Source: Streptomyces sp. CB02400
GTDB lineage: Bacteria > Actinomycetota > Actinomycetes > Streptomycetales > Streptomycetaceae
Reading direction: 5' to 3'
Length of the DNA stretch: 64,000 bases
NCBI RefSeq assembly: GCF_001905725.1
Contig: NZ_LIWB01000018.1
Location: forward strand, 71,616-135,615
Positions 41,672-50,471 of the stretch are shown here, in pieces. Each line of letters starts with the position of its first letter. The first letter of the stretch is position 1. The notes under the pieces are model-generated. The model was given only the letters and a program-made list of their open reading frames with translations, ran no database searches and was not told where the DNA came from. The position numbers and the translations under genes were made by a program.

Positions 41672-41962
41672 TCACCTCGCGAGATTGCCCACGATTGAGA
41701 TCAGGATGTAGACGATGATCATCAGTACGAAGAAGGACAGGTCTAGCGCCACGCCCCCGAGACGCAGCGGCGGGATGAACCGCCGCAGAAGCTTCAGCGG
41801 TGGATCGGTGACAGTGTAAGTGGCCTCCAGGACGACCACCATCGCCTTGCCGGGTTGCCATGAGCGGGCGAACTGGAACACATAATCCATGACCAAACGG
41901 AAGATCAGCACGATGAGAAACACCATCAGCGCGATGTAGATCACCTGCGCGAACACGCTCAT
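41672..41962 (-). CDS. yggT: YggT family membrane protein
   Basis: A 96-residue membrane protein with two hydrophobic segments (about 4-24 and 72-93) joined by a loop with ARSWQPGK and DPPLKLLRRFIPPLRLGG, the YggT signature. Its role is not firmly known; it is usually beside sepF and divIVA in Gram-positive bacteria and is thought to act in division or membrane organisation. ATG at 41962, 49 bp after sepF. Confidence 0.93.
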   Translation of the reverse strand: MSVFAQVIYIALMVFLIVLIFRLVMDYVFQFARSWQPGKAMVVVLEATYTVTDPPLKLLRRFIPPLRLGGVALDLSFFVLMIIVYILISIVGNLAR

Positions 41963-42011
41963 GGCCTGCTTTTCCCTCTCCCCTGTACCGCTCTTGGTCC
42001 GGTCCTGCGTC

Positions 42012-42653
42012 TCAGCTCTGGTTGAAGAACCCGCCCTCTGCGATGCGGGCCTTGTCCTCCGCCGTGACATCGACGTTAGCAGGCGACAACAAGAACACCT
42101 TCTGCGTCACCCGCTCGATGCTGCCGTGAAGACCAAACACCAAACCGGCCGCAAAGTCGACAAGTCGCTTCGCGTCCGTGTCGTCCATCTCGGTCAAGTT
42201 CATGATCACCGGCGTGCCCTCACGGAAGTGTTCCCCGATGGTACGGGCCTCGTTGTAGGTCCGGGGGTGAAGCGTGGTGATCCGGTAAGGCTCTCGTTCC
42301 GACACGACCTTGGGCATGATCACCGGTGCGTTCTTCTCCAGGCTCGCGCGTTCTTGTGTGATGGATGCCACGGGCGCGATCCGCGCCGGGCGTGGCGATT
42401 CCGCGGGGAGCGAAGCGGATCGGGCGATCGGTTCGCGCGGCGCGGGAGGATGGACGACTCGTACCTCTTCGTCCCTTTGGGGCTGGTGTGAGACGTGTGG
42501 CTGGTGCGACGGCTCGTGCCGCCGGTGGTCCCGCTCGGGCTCCGGGTCGAGTTCGGGTTCGAAGTCGTCGTCTGGGTCGAATCCGCGGCCGTCGTACCCA
42601 TCGTCCTCCACGAGGCCGAGGTAGACCGCCATCTTGCGCATCGCGCCGGCCAT
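42012..42653 (-). CDS. sepF: Cell division protein SepF
   Basis: Membrane anchor for FtsZ in bacteria without FtsA. The 213-residue protein begins MAGAMRKMAVYLGLVEDDGY, an amphipathic membrane-binding helix, has an acidic/His-rich linker to about residue 100, then the SepF core (ITTLHPRTYNEARTIGEHFR, PVIMNLTEMDDTDAKRLVDF, FLLSPANVDV). Length agrees with the S. coelicolor protein. It is four genes downstream of its partner ftsZ (pgeF and yggS lie between), with a 129-bp gap after yggS that may hold its own promoter. Confidence 0.96.
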   Translation of the reverse strand: MAGAMRKMAVYLGLVEDDGYDGRGFDPDDDFEPELDPEPERDHRRHEPSHQPHVSHQPQRDEEVRVVHPPAPREPIARSASLPAESPRPARIAPVASITQERASLEKNAPVIMPKVVSEREPYRITTLHPRTYNEARTIGEHFREGTPVIMNLTEMDDTDAKRLVDFAAGLVFGLHGSIERVTQKVFLLSPANVDVTAEDKARIAEGGFFNQS

Positions 42654-42782
42654 GCTCCTAGTCCTCCGCTCTGTGGTGGATCCGCTGACGACCGCCAAGT
42701 GCCCGCGATCCACTGGGTCTTTATGTCCGCTGTTCGGCGGAACTGACCATATTTTCTGCTGTGGTCCGACTTCTTGGCGACG

Positions 42783-43502
42783 TTACCCGAGCCCGGGGCG
42801 GACTCCGAGTACCGCACTGCCGACGCGCACATGTGTCGCTCCGGCGGCCACGGCCTGTTCGAGGTCCGCACTCATCCCTGCCGAGACCATGTTCGCAGCC
42901 GGATGGGTCCGGCGCAGGTCGGTCGACAAATCCATCAACCGCTCGAAGGCCGCCTGTTCGCGTCCCGCGTACTCCCCGGTGAGCGGGGCGACGGTCATCA
43001 GTCCGCCGAGCCTCAGCCCCTCGGACCGCGCGACCATGTCGGCCAACTCCGCGACACCTGCGGGCGCCACACCTCCGCGCTCACCCCGGCCGCTCGCGCC
43101 GGCGTCGAGCGCCACCTGGATCAGACAGCCGATCTCACGTCCGGCCCGCACGGCCTCCTTGGAGAGGGCCGTCACCAACCGGGAACGGTCGACGGACTGC
43201 ACGAAATCGGCGTAACCCACCACAGAACGCACCTTGTTGGTCTGAAGTTGACCGACGAAGTGCCAGGTAAGGGGCAGGTCCGCGCATTCGGCCGCCTTGG
43301 GGGCGGCGTCCTGGTCCCGGTTCTCGGCCACATGACGCACCCCGAGTCCGGACAGGATCCGCACATCGTCCGCGGGGTAGGTCTTGGTGACCACGATCAG
43401 GGTCACCTCGTCCCGCCCGCGTCCGGCGGCGGCGCACGCGGCGGCGATCCGCTCTTCCACTTTCGCCAGGTTCGCGGCGAGTTCGTCCTTACGGTCCGTC
43501 AT
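42783..43502 (-). CDS. yggS: YggS/PROSC-type pyridoxal phosphate-binding protein
   Basis: PLP-binding protein that keeps free PLP in balance; it has a TIM-barrel like the N-domain of alanine racemase but no known catalysis. The 239-residue product has the PLP lysine in TLIVVTKTYPADDV, and the barrel segments WHFVGQLQTNKVR and LSMGMS-like VSAGMSADLEQAVAAG. TKVRIGsalfg-like THVRVGSAVLG ends the fold. It is 6 bp after pgeF in the ftsZ unit. Confidence 0.95.
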   Translation of the reverse strand: MTDRKDELAANLAKVEERIAAACAAAGRGRDEVTLIVVTKTYPADDVRILSGLGVRHVAENRDQDAAPKAAECADLPLTWHFVGQLQTNKVRSVVGYADFVQSVDRSRLVTALSKEAVRAGREIGCLIQVALDAGASGRGERGGVAPAGVAELADMVARSEGLRLGGLMTVAPLTGEYAGREQAAFERLMDLSTDLRRTHPAANMVSAGMSADLEQAVAAGATHVRVGSAVLGVRPGLG

Positions 43503-43508
43503 GTCCCA

Positions 43509-44237
43509 TCAGTCCAGCCACACGTAGCCCGCGAGCCGCCCGGTGGCGCGGTCGCGGCGGTACGAGAAGTGATCAGCCGACTCCAGCGTGCACACCGGCG
43601 ACTGCTCCCGGTCGCGCACCCCGAGCCGTTCGAGCTGCGCGTGCACGCCCGCGGCCACGTCGACCGCCGGTGTTCCCCAGCTCGTGGTGGCGTGCGCCGC
43701 CGGTTCGACGGCGGCCACCTCGTCGCGCATCGCCTCCGGCACCTCGTAGCACCGGCCGCAGACGGCGGGCCCGGTGCGGGCGACGATCCGCGCGGGGTCG
43801 GCGCCGAGTTCCGTCATGGCCCGTACGGCGGCGGGAACGACCCCGGCGGTCATGCCGGGCCGGCCCGCGTGGGCCGCGGCCACGACTCCGGCGACCGGGT
43901 CGGCCAGCAGTACCGGCACGCAGTCGGCGGTGAGCACCGCGAGGGCGAGTCCGCGCCGCGCGGTGACGATCGCGTCGACCTCGGGGGCCGGGCTCTCGCC
44001 CCAGGGTTCGTCGACCACGACCGCGTCGGCCCCGTGCACCTGGTTCATCCAGACCACCCGGGCCGGGTCCACGCCGAGCGACTTGGCGGCCAGTTCGCGG
44101 TTGACGCGTACGGCGCCGGGGTCGTCGCCGACGGCTCCGCCGAGGTTGAGCTCCTCATACGGAGCGGCGCTCACCCCGCCCCACCGGTCGGTGAAGGCGA
44201 AGTGCGCGCCGCTCACGCTCTCGCGCCGTCCTATCAC
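43509..44237 (-). CDS. pgeF: Purine nucleoside phosphorylase / laccase-domain protein (YfiH/PgeF)
   Basis: A 242-residue member of the YfiH/LACC1 family, described as purine nucleoside phosphorylase and, in E. coli, as peptidoglycan-editing PgeF that removes wrongly placed L-Ser. The Cys/His metal motif is seen in QVHGADAV, TADCVPVLLAD and VAAAHAGRPGM. GTG at 44237 overlaps the ftsZ stop by 4 bp; GTG at 44216 is an alternative. Its place between ftsZ and yggS is conserved in actinobacteria. Confidence 0.92.
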   Translation of the reverse strand: MIGRRESVSGAHFAFTDRWGGVSAAPYEELNLGGAVGDDPGAVRVNRELAAKSLGVDPARVVWMNQVHGADAVVVDEPWGESPAPEVDAIVTARRGLALAVLTADCVPVLLADPVAGVVAAAHAGRPGMTAGVVPAAVRAMTELGADPARIVARTGPAVCGRCYEVPEAMRDEVAAVEPAAHATTSWGTPAVDVAAGVHAQLERLGVRDREQSPVCTLESADHFSYRRDRATGRLAGYVWLD

Positions 44238-45427
44238 TTCAGGAAGTCCGGTACGTCCAGTTCCTCGACCGGGCTGTCGTAGGTCCGCGACGGCGGGACC
44301 GGCGGCTGGACGGCCGGGATGTCGCGCACCGGCTCCGGCGCCGGCGGCTCCGGGTCCTCCTTCGGCGTGACGCTGCCGAGCGAGCCGAAGGACGGGCGGC
44401 TCTCCGGCTGCCGCGCCGGGGCGGGCTCCTCGCGCTTGGCCGAGGACGAGCCGAGGACGTTGTCCCGCTTGGCAGGCGGCTGGCCGCCGTCGAAGCCGGC
44501 CGCGATCACGGTGACCCGGACCTCGTCGCCGAGGGCGTCGTCGATCACCGCACCGAAGATGATGTTGGCCTCGGGGTGGGCCGCCTCGCTGACCAGCTGG
44601 GCGGCCTCGTTGATCTCGAACAGACCGAGGTCGGAGCCGCCGGAGATGGAGAGCAGCACGCCGCGGGCGCCGTCGATGGAGGCTTCGAGGAGCGGCGAGG
44701 AGATGGCCATCTCGGCTGCGGCCACCGCGCGGTCGTCGCCGCGGGCCGAGCCGATGCCCATGAGGGCCGACCCGGCCTCGGACATGACCGACTTGACGTC
44801 GGCGAAGTCCAGGTTGATCAGGCCGGGCGTGGTGATGAGGTCGGTGATGCCCTGGACACCGGAGAGCAGCACCTGGTCCGCCGACTTGAAGGCGTCGAGA
44901 ACCGACACCTGACGGTCCGAGATGGACAGCAGCCGGTCGTTCGGGATCACGATGAGGGTGTCGACCTCTTCGCGGAGCTCGGCGATGCCGTCCTCGGCCT
45001 GGTTCGCGCGACGCCGCCCCTCGAAGGTGAACGGGCGGGTGACCACGCCGATGGTGAGGGCGCCGAGCGAGCGGGCGATGTTGGCCACGACGGGCGCGCC
45101 GCCGGTGCCCGTGCCGCCGCCCTCGCCGGCCGTCACGAAGACCATGTCGGCCCCCTTGAGGACCTCCTCGATCTCCTCGCGGTGGTCTTCCGCGGCCTTG
45201 CGGCCGACGGCCGGGTTGGCTCCGGCGCCGAGTCCGCGGGTGAGTTCACGGCCGACGTCGAGCTTGACGTCGGCGTCGCTCATCAACAGGGCTTGCGCGT
45301 CGGTGTTGATGGCGATGAACTCGACGCCCTTGAGACCGACCTCGATCATCCGGTTGATGGCATTGACACCACCGCCGCCGACACCGATGACTTTGATGAC
45401 TGCGAGGTAGTTCTGCGGTGCTGCCAC
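44234..45427 (-). CDS. ftsZ: Cell division GTPase FtsZ
   Basis: Tubulin homologue that forms Z rings and sporulation ladders. The 397-residue protein has the GTP-binding signature GGGTGTG (103-109), the T7 loop NLDFADVKSVM with catalytic Asp, and a Pro/Glu-rich linker before the C-terminal peptide ELDVPDFLK that binds SepF. GTG at 45427. A 288-bp spacer upstream holds promoter elements; S. coelicolor ftsZ is known to have several promoters, one raised in sporulation. It overlaps pgeF by 4 bp. Confidence 0.98.
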   Translation of the reverse strand: MAAPQNYLAVIKVIGVGGGGVNAINRMIEVGLKGVEFIAINTDAQALLMSDADVKLDVGRELTRGLGAGANPAVGRKAAEDHREEIEEVLKGADMVFVTAGEGGGTGTGGAPVVANIARSLGALTIGVVTRPFTFEGRRRANQAEDGIAELREEVDTLIVIPNDRLLSISDRQVSVLDAFKSADQVLLSGVQGITDLITTPGLINLDFADVKSVMSEAGSALMGIGSARGDDRAVAAAEMAISSPLLEASIDGARGVLLSISGGSDLGLFEINEAAQLVSEAAHPEANIIFGAVIDDALGDEVRVTVIAAGFDGGQPPAKRDNVLGSSSAKREEPAPARQPESRPSFGSLGSVTPKEDPEPPAPEPVRDIPAVQPPVPPSRTYDSPVEELDVPDFLK

Positions 45428-45534
45428 GTCGAAGGCCTCTCGCCTCGAGTTACGTGTCGTCCGACCGCTGAAGCACTGCTGCCCCCGCGTTCCGACGACT
45501 GATGCCGAATGGGACGGTCCGTAGCGCCGACCCG

Positions 45535-45559
45535 AACCCTAACGTTGAAGTTTAGGGTT
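45535..45559. promoter_or_regulatory. 8-bp inverted repeat in the ftsZ leader
   Basis: AACCCTAA (45535-45542) and TTAGGGTT (45552-45559) flank 9 bp. It lies downstream of the -10 at 45596 and about 108 bp before ftsZ, in the transcript leader. It could be an operator or an RNA hairpin. Confidence 0.5.
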
Positions 45560-45595
45560 ACCAGTGTGTCCGTTCCCTGGAGTCTTCTGAACAGG

Positions 45596-45625
45596 ACACT
45601 AAGTCGACAAGTGGCGCCCGTTCAA
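45596..45625 (-). promoter_or_regulatory. HrdB-type promoter for ftsZ
   Basis: Read on the minus strand, TTGAAC (45620-45625), an 18-bp spacer and TAGTGT (45596-45601) fit the vegetative consensus TTGACN/TANNNT. Transcription should begin near 45589, giving a leader of about 160 nt before ftsZ. Confidence 0.55.
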
Positions 45626-45715
45626 CGAACACGCCGAACCTCCCGTTTTTCTTTTCACCCTATGTGATCAGCCGTAGCGCTGCCCAACCAGGGTGCTGGC
45701 CTGCGCTGATGTGCG

Positions 45716-46513
45716 TCAACTCCCCGCTGACGCCGGGGCCGTGGGCACGCTGACGTCGAAGTGCCGCGCGCCGGGCTCCGCTTTCATCAGTGCGGTGAGA
45801 GTACGGCTCTTCTCGGCGCCCTTCTCACTGCTTCCCCAGTCGACCGTACGGCCGTCCGTCAGTTCCAGCGAGATGTCGTCGTAGGAACGGACCTTGACGC
45901 TGCGGGTGGCGTGCGCCACGGAGGCCGGGATCGCGCCGGCCACCCGCACCGCCTCCCGGGTCAGCCGGTCCTCGCCGAAGCGGCGCAGGCTCGCCGCCGC
46001 GGAACCGCTCCTGGAAACGGTCATTTTCAGCGCCGGTACCCCTTTGGGGGCCTTGGAAACCGTGGCGAACCGGACACCCTCCTCGTCCACTTCGATGAAT
46101 TTCCCGCCTTTGTGGACGAGGAGGACAGCGGTGCGTTCCGTCACTTTCAGCGTGATCCCACTCGGCCAGGAACGGACCACATCAACCGTGTCGATCCGGG
46201 GCAGTGCCTCGGAAAGCCGCGCCTCGATCGCGTCGGTGTCGACGGAGACCAGTTGTTCCCCGAGGGGGACGTCGGCGGCCTCGCGCACCTCCGCGGGCGT
46301 CAGGACCCGGGTCCCCGACACCGATACGCGCTCCACGCGCACCAGGTCCGACCCGTACAGCAGCCAGAACGCCCCGCTGCCGAGGAACACCAGGACGACG
46401 GCCGATGCGATGATCCGACGAACCTGTCGCCGTCCGAGCCGCCGGACGGGCGGCGGCGGGCCGGACGACTCCCGCTTGCGTTCACCACGCTCGGCGGTGG
46501 TCGATCCGGCCAT
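45716..46513 (-). CDS. ftsQ: Cell division protein FtsQ
   Basis: Bitopic divisome protein. The 265-residue product has a charged cytoplasmic tail, one membrane helix (about 34-54, IIASAVVLVFLGSGAFWLLY), a POTRA domain (LVRVERVSVSGTRVLTPAEV) and the beta domain. The ATG at 46513 gives the length known for S. coelicolor FtsQ; the longer frame upstream is antisense to murG. It follows murG by 26 bp and precedes ftsZ. Confidence 0.95.
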   Translation of the reverse strand: MAGSTTAERGERKRESSGPPPPVRRLGRRQVRRIIASAVVLVFLGSGAFWLLYGSDLVRVERVSVSGTRVLTPAEVREAADVPLGEQLVSVDTDAIEARLSEALPRIDTVDVVRSWPSGITLKVTERTAVLLVHKGGKFIEVDEEGVRFATVSKAPKGVPALKMTVSRSGSAAASLRRFGEDRLTREAVRVAGAIPASVAHATRSVKVRSYDDISLELTDGRTVDWGSSEKGAEKSRTLTALMKAEPGARHFDVSVPTAPASAGS

Positions 46514-46539
46514 GGCTGCCTGCCTTCCGTCAAACGCGT

Positions 46540-47634
46540 CTAACGATGCGCACGGGCGGCGATCGCCTCGTACACCATGCCGACGAGCAGGTCGTCGGCG
46601 TCCCGGCGGCCGAACTCGGCGGCGGCGCGGGACATCTCGTACAGCCGGTGCGGGTCGGCGAGCACGGGCAGCACGTTCTGCTGGACCCAGTCGGGCGTCA
46701 GCTCCGCGTCGTCGACCAGCAGTCCGCCGCCGGCCTTGACCACCGGCTGGGCGTTGAGCCGCTGTTCGCCGTTGCCGATGGGCAGCGGGACGTAGGCGGC
46801 CGGGAGCCCGACGGCGGAGAGTTCGGCGACGGTCATCGCGCCCGCGCGGCAGAGCATCATGTCGGCCGCGGCGTACGCGAGGTCCATCCGGTCCAGGTAA
46901 CTTACCGGGATGTAGGGGGGCATGCCCGGCATCTGGTGCACCTGCGGCAGTTCGTTCTTCGGGCCGACCGCGTGCAGGATCTGGATCCCGGCCTGCTGGA
47001 GCCACGGAGCGACCTGCTGGACCACCTCGTTGAGCCGACGGGCGCCCTGCGAGCCGCCGGAGACCAGCAGCGTGGGCAGATTGGGGTCGAGCCCGAACGC
47101 GGCGCGGGCCTCGGGGCGCACGGCGGCCCGGTCCAGGGTGGAGATGGAGCGGCGCAGCGGGATGCCGATGTAACGGGAGTTGCGCAGCTTGCTGTCGGGC
47201 GTGGAGACGGCGACCTGGGCGGCGTACCGGGAGCCGATCTTGTTGGCCAGTCCGGGCCGGGCGTTGGCCTCGTGGATCACGATCGGCACGCCGAGCCGCT
47301 TGGCCGCGAGGTAGCCGGGCAGGGCGACGTAGCCGCCGAAGCCGACCACGGCGTCCGCCTTGGTGCGCTCCAGGATCTGCTCGGCCGCCTTGATGGTGCC
47401 ACGCAGCCGGCCCGGAACGGTGATCAGCTCGGGGGTGGGCTTGCGCGGCAGCGGTACGGCGGGGATCAGCGCCAGTTCGTACCCGCGCTCGGGTACGAGA
47501 CGGGTCTCCAGGCCGCGCTCCGTGCCCAGGGCCGTGATGCCCACGGTCGGATCCTGCCTGCGCAGGGCGTCCGCGAGGGCGAGCGCGGGCTCGATGTGGC
47601 CCGCGGTTCCTCCGCCGGCGAGTACGACATGCAC
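46540..47634 (-). CDS. murG: UDP-GlcNAc:lipid I GlcNAc transferase MurG
   Basis: Makes lipid II at the inner face of the membrane. The 364-residue GT-B protein has the N-terminal motif LAGGGTAGHIEPALALADAL and the UDP-GlcNAc site in the C-domain (LLVSGGSQGARRLNEVV, CRAGAMTVAELSAVGLPAAYVPLP). It begins 6 bp after ftsW, as in other dcw clusters. Confidence 0.97.
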   Translation of the reverse strand: MHVVLAGGGTAGHIEPALALADALRRQDPTVGITALGTERGLETRLVPERGYELALIPAVPLPRKPTPELITVPGRLRGTIKAAEQILERTKADAVVGFGGYVALPGYLAAKRLGVPIVIHEANARPGLANKIGSRYAAQVAVSTPDSKLRNSRYIGIPLRRSISTLDRAAVRPEARAAFGLDPNLPTLLVSGGSQGARRLNEVVQQVAPWLQQAGIQILHAVGPKNELPQVHQMPGMPPYIPVSYLDRMDLAYAAADMMLCRAGAMTVAELSAVGLPAAYVPLPIGNGEQRLNAQPVVKAGGGLLVDDAELTPDWVQQNVLPVLADPHRLYEMSRAAAEFGRRDADDLLVGMVYEAIAARAHR

Positions 47635-47640
47635 CGAAAT

Positions 47641-48993
47641 TCACCGCTCTCCGGACGAACGCGCCACCGGGGCACGCCGTCGCATCGTGTTCCATCTGCG
47701 GGGCCGCTGTGAACCCCCGTTCCGCTTTCTACCAAAGCGGGGTTGCCGCATGGCAAGCGCCATCCGTGCAGCGGGGTCCTCACGCGCGAACGCGATCAGC
47801 AGCCCGATGGCGAACATGGTCGGCAGCAGGGCGGATCCCCCGTAGGAGAACAGCGGGAGCGGGACTCCGGCGATCGGCAGCAGACCGAGCACCGCACCGA
47901 TGTTGATCACGGCCTGGGCCGTGATCCAGGTGGTCACGCCTCCCGCGGCATACCTGACGAAGGGGTCCTCCGTGCGTCCGGCCACGCGGATACCCGCATA
48001 GCCTAGAGCCGCGAACAGGGCGAGCACCGACAGTGTCCCCGCCAGGCCCAGTTCCTCACCGGTGATGGCGAAGATGAAGTCCGTGTGCGCTTCGGGCAGT
48101 TGGCCCCATTTCTCCACGCTCGCACCAAGTCCGGAACCGAAAATTCCGCCGGAGGCGAGGGCGTAGATCCCGTGCACCGCCTGCCAGCAGTCGACCGGTC
48201 CCGTCTGGGGCTCGGTGGCGCCGAGGCAGGTGAGCCGGGCCATGCGGTTGGGGCTGGTGCGGATGAGGATCGCGCCGAGCAGCGCGGCGATCGACAGCAC
48301 GCCGACGAACAGCCGGGTCGGCGCCCCCGCCAGCCACAGCAGGCCGAAAAGGATCGCCGTCAGGATGATCGCCGTACCCATGTCGCCGCCGAGCATGATC
48401 AGCCCGAGCAGCATGAAGGCGGCCGGGACGAGCGGCACCAGCATGTGCTTCCACTGGGACAGCAGCCGCTTGTCCTGCTTGCGGGCGAGCAGATCGGCGC
48501 CCCACAGCACCAGCGCGAGCTTGCCGAACTCGCTGGGCTGGAGCTGGAAGGAGCCGCCGAGGGCGATCCAGTTCTGGTTGCCGTTGACCGCGACCCCTAT
48601 CCCCGGTACCTGCACCAGGGCCATCAGGACGACGGCGCCCGCGAGGATCGGGTAGGCCAGGGCGCGGTGCAGCTTCACCGGCATCCTGGAGGCCGCCAGC
48701 AGCAGCACGCAGCCGATCCCGGCGGCCAGCAGCTGCTTGCGGAAGAAGTAGGAGCCCGGCAGCGACATCTGCAGCGCCGTGATCTGGGAGGCCGAGTAGA
48801 CCATCACCAGGCCCAGCACGGTGATCAGCGCGCTGCCGCCGAGGATCAGGTAGTACGCGGTCAGCGGCCGGTCCCAGGCCCTGCGCGCCCGGGTGACCAG
48901 GGTGCGCAGGGGGTTCTCGCGCGGGGGCCCGGGTACGACGGGTCCGCGTACGGCCCGCCGCACGGGCGGGCGGCCGGTACGGCTACCGGTCAT
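47641..48993 (-). CDS. ftsW: Septal peptidoglycan polymerase FtsW
   Basis: SEDS-family glycosyltransferase paired with FtsI. The 450-residue protein has about 10 hydrophobic segments, with conserved PSEFGKLALVLWGADL, the large loop AVHGIYALASGGIFGSGLG and the end GVPLPLFSYGGSALL. An outside loop has two cysteines (RLTCLGATEPQTGPVDCWQ). The Arg-rich tails lie in the cytoplasm. It is 74 bp after murD and 6 bp before murG. Confidence 0.96.
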   Translation of the reverse strand: MTGSRTGRPPVRRAVRGPVVPGPPRENPLRTLVTRARRAWDRPLTAYYLILGGSALITVLGLVMVYSASQITALQMSLPGSYFFRKQLLAAGIGCVLLLAASRMPVKLHRALAYPILAGAVVLMALVQVPGIGVAVNGNQNWIALGGSFQLQPSEFGKLALVLWGADLLARKQDKRLLSQWKHMLVPLVPAAFMLLGLIMLGGDMGTAIILTAILFGLLWLAGAPTRLFVGVLSIAALLGAILIRTSPNRMARLTCLGATEPQTGPVDCWQAVHGIYALASGGIFGSGLGASVEKWGQLPEAHTDFIFAITGEELGLAGTLSVLALFAALGYAGIRVAGRTEDPFVRYAAGGVTTWITAQAVINIGAVLGLLPIAGVPLPLFSYGGSALLPTMFAIGLLIAFAREDPAARMALAMRQPRFGRKRNGGSQRPRRWNTMRRRAPVARSSGER

Positions 48994-49067
48994 CCGGGCC
49001 TCCGCTGTACGCCGTCGACGGTCCCACGCGTCCCTCCCAAGGTCGCCCGGCGCCAGGCGGGCCGGGG

Positions 49068-50471
49068 TCAGGCGCCGAGCTCGCGCACCGCCTGTGCGAA
49101 CGCGTCACCGCGCTTGTTGTAGTTGGCGAACATGTCCATCGAGGCGCAGGCCGGGGCCAGCAGCACCGTGTCGCCGGGCCGGGCGAGCCGCCGCGCCTCC
49201 TGGACCGCCCGGAGCATCGCCCCAGTGTCGGTCCGGTCGAGGTCGACGACGGGTACTTCCGGGGCGTGTCGCGCGAGGGCTTCGCGGATCAGGGCACGGT
49301 CCCGGCCGATCAGTACGGCACCGCGCAGCCGCTTCGCCGAGCCGGCGACCAGTTCGTCGAAGGTGGCGCCCTTGGCGAGCCCGCCGGCGATCCACACGAT
49401 CGACTCGTAGGCCGCCAACGAGGCTTCGGCGGCATGCGTGTTGGTGGCCTTGGAGTCGTCGATGTACGCGACCCCGTCCACGTCGGCGACGTGCGCGATG
49501 CGGTGGGCGTCCGGGGTGAAGGCCCGCAGGCCGTCCCGTACGGCGCTCGCGGGCACCCCGTAGGCCCGCGCGAGGGCCGCGGCGGCAAGGGCGTTGGCGA
49601 TGTTGTGCGGGGCGGGCGGGGTGACGTCGGAGACCTCGGCGAGCTCCTGGGCGTTCTTCTGCCGGTTCTCGACGAAGGCGCGGTCGACCAGGATGCCCTC
49701 GACGACGCCGAGTTGGGAGGGGCCCGGCGTGCCGAGGGTGAAGCCGACGGCGCGGCAGCCCTCCTCGACGTCGGCCTCGCGGACCAGGTCCTCGGTGGCC
49801 TTGTCGGCCACGTTGTAGACGCAGGCGACGCGGTTGCCCTCGTAGATACGGCCCTTGTCCCTGGCGTACGCCTCCATGGAGCCGTGCCAGTCGAGGTGGT
49901 CGGGGGCGAGGTTGAGCACGGCCGCCGAGTGGGCGCGCAGGGAGGGCGCCCAGTGGAGCTGGTAGCTGGACAGCTCCACGGCGAGCACGTCGTACTCCTC
50001 CTCGCCGAGCACGGCGTCCAGGAGGGAGACGCCGATGTTGCCGACGGCGGCGGTGCGCAGGCCCGCCGCCTTCAGGATGGAGGCGAGCATCTGGACGGTC
50101 GTGGTCTTGCCGTTGGTGCCGGTGACCGCGAGCCAGGGGGCCGCGCCGGGCTTCCTGAGCCGCCAGGCGAGTTCGACGTCGCCCCACACCGGCACCCCGG
50201 CCGCGTCCGCCGCCGCGAACAGCGGCTTGTCCGGCTTCCAGCCGGGGGCCGTGACGATCAGCTCGGTGCCTTCCGGCAGGGTCGCCCCGTCGCCGAGGCG
50301 CACGGTGACGCCCAGCGCCTCCAGTTCGGCGGCCTGCTCACGGGCGCGCGGGTCGTCCCCGTCGTTGACGACGGTGACCTTCGCGCCGAGCCCGTGCAGC
50401 ACCTTGGCCGCCGGGACGCCGGAGACGCCGAGTCCGGCGACGGTGACGTTCTTCCCCTGCCAGTCGGTCAC
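49068..50471 (-). CDS. murD: UDP-MurNAc-L-alanine:D-glutamate ligase
   Basis: Adds D-Glu to UDP-MurNAc-L-Ala. The 467-residue Mur ligase has a Rossmann-like start (NVTVAGLGVSGVPAAKVL), the ATP loop VTGTNGKTTTVQML and the central-domain AVLNLAPDHLDWHGSMEAYA. The GTG at 50471 overlaps the mraY stop by 4 bp, the same GTGA arrangement seen at several cluster junctions; the frame could open 15 bp earlier. Confidence 0.96.
   Translation of the reverse strand: MTDWQGKNVTVAGLGVSGVPAAKVLHGLGAKVTVVNDGDDPRAREQAAELEALGVTVRLGDGATLPEGTELIVTAPGWKPDKPLFAAADAAGVPVWGDVELAWRLRKPGAAPWLAVTGTNGKTTTVQMLASILKAAGLRTAAVGNIGVSLLDAVLGEEEYDVLAVELSSYQLHWAPSLRAHSAAVLNLAPDHLDWHGSMEAYARDKGRIYEGNRVACVYNVADKATEDLVREADVEEGCRAVGFTLGTPGPSQLGVVEGILVDRAFVENRQKNAQELAEVSDVTPPAPHNIANALAAAALARAYGVPASAVRDGLRAFTPDAHRIAHVADVDGVAYIDDSKATNTHAAEASLAAYESIVWIAGGLAKGATFDELVAGSAKRLRGAVLIGRDRALIREALARHAPEVPVVDLDRTDTGAMLRAVQEARRLARPGDTVLLAPACASMDMFANYNKRGDAFAQAVRELGA

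Noticed and set aside
45428..45715. BldD box upstream of ftsZ
   Set aside because: Near matches such as ttacgtgtcgtcc and ttaccagtgtgtc fail the TNAC-N5-GTNA pattern by one position or by spacing.
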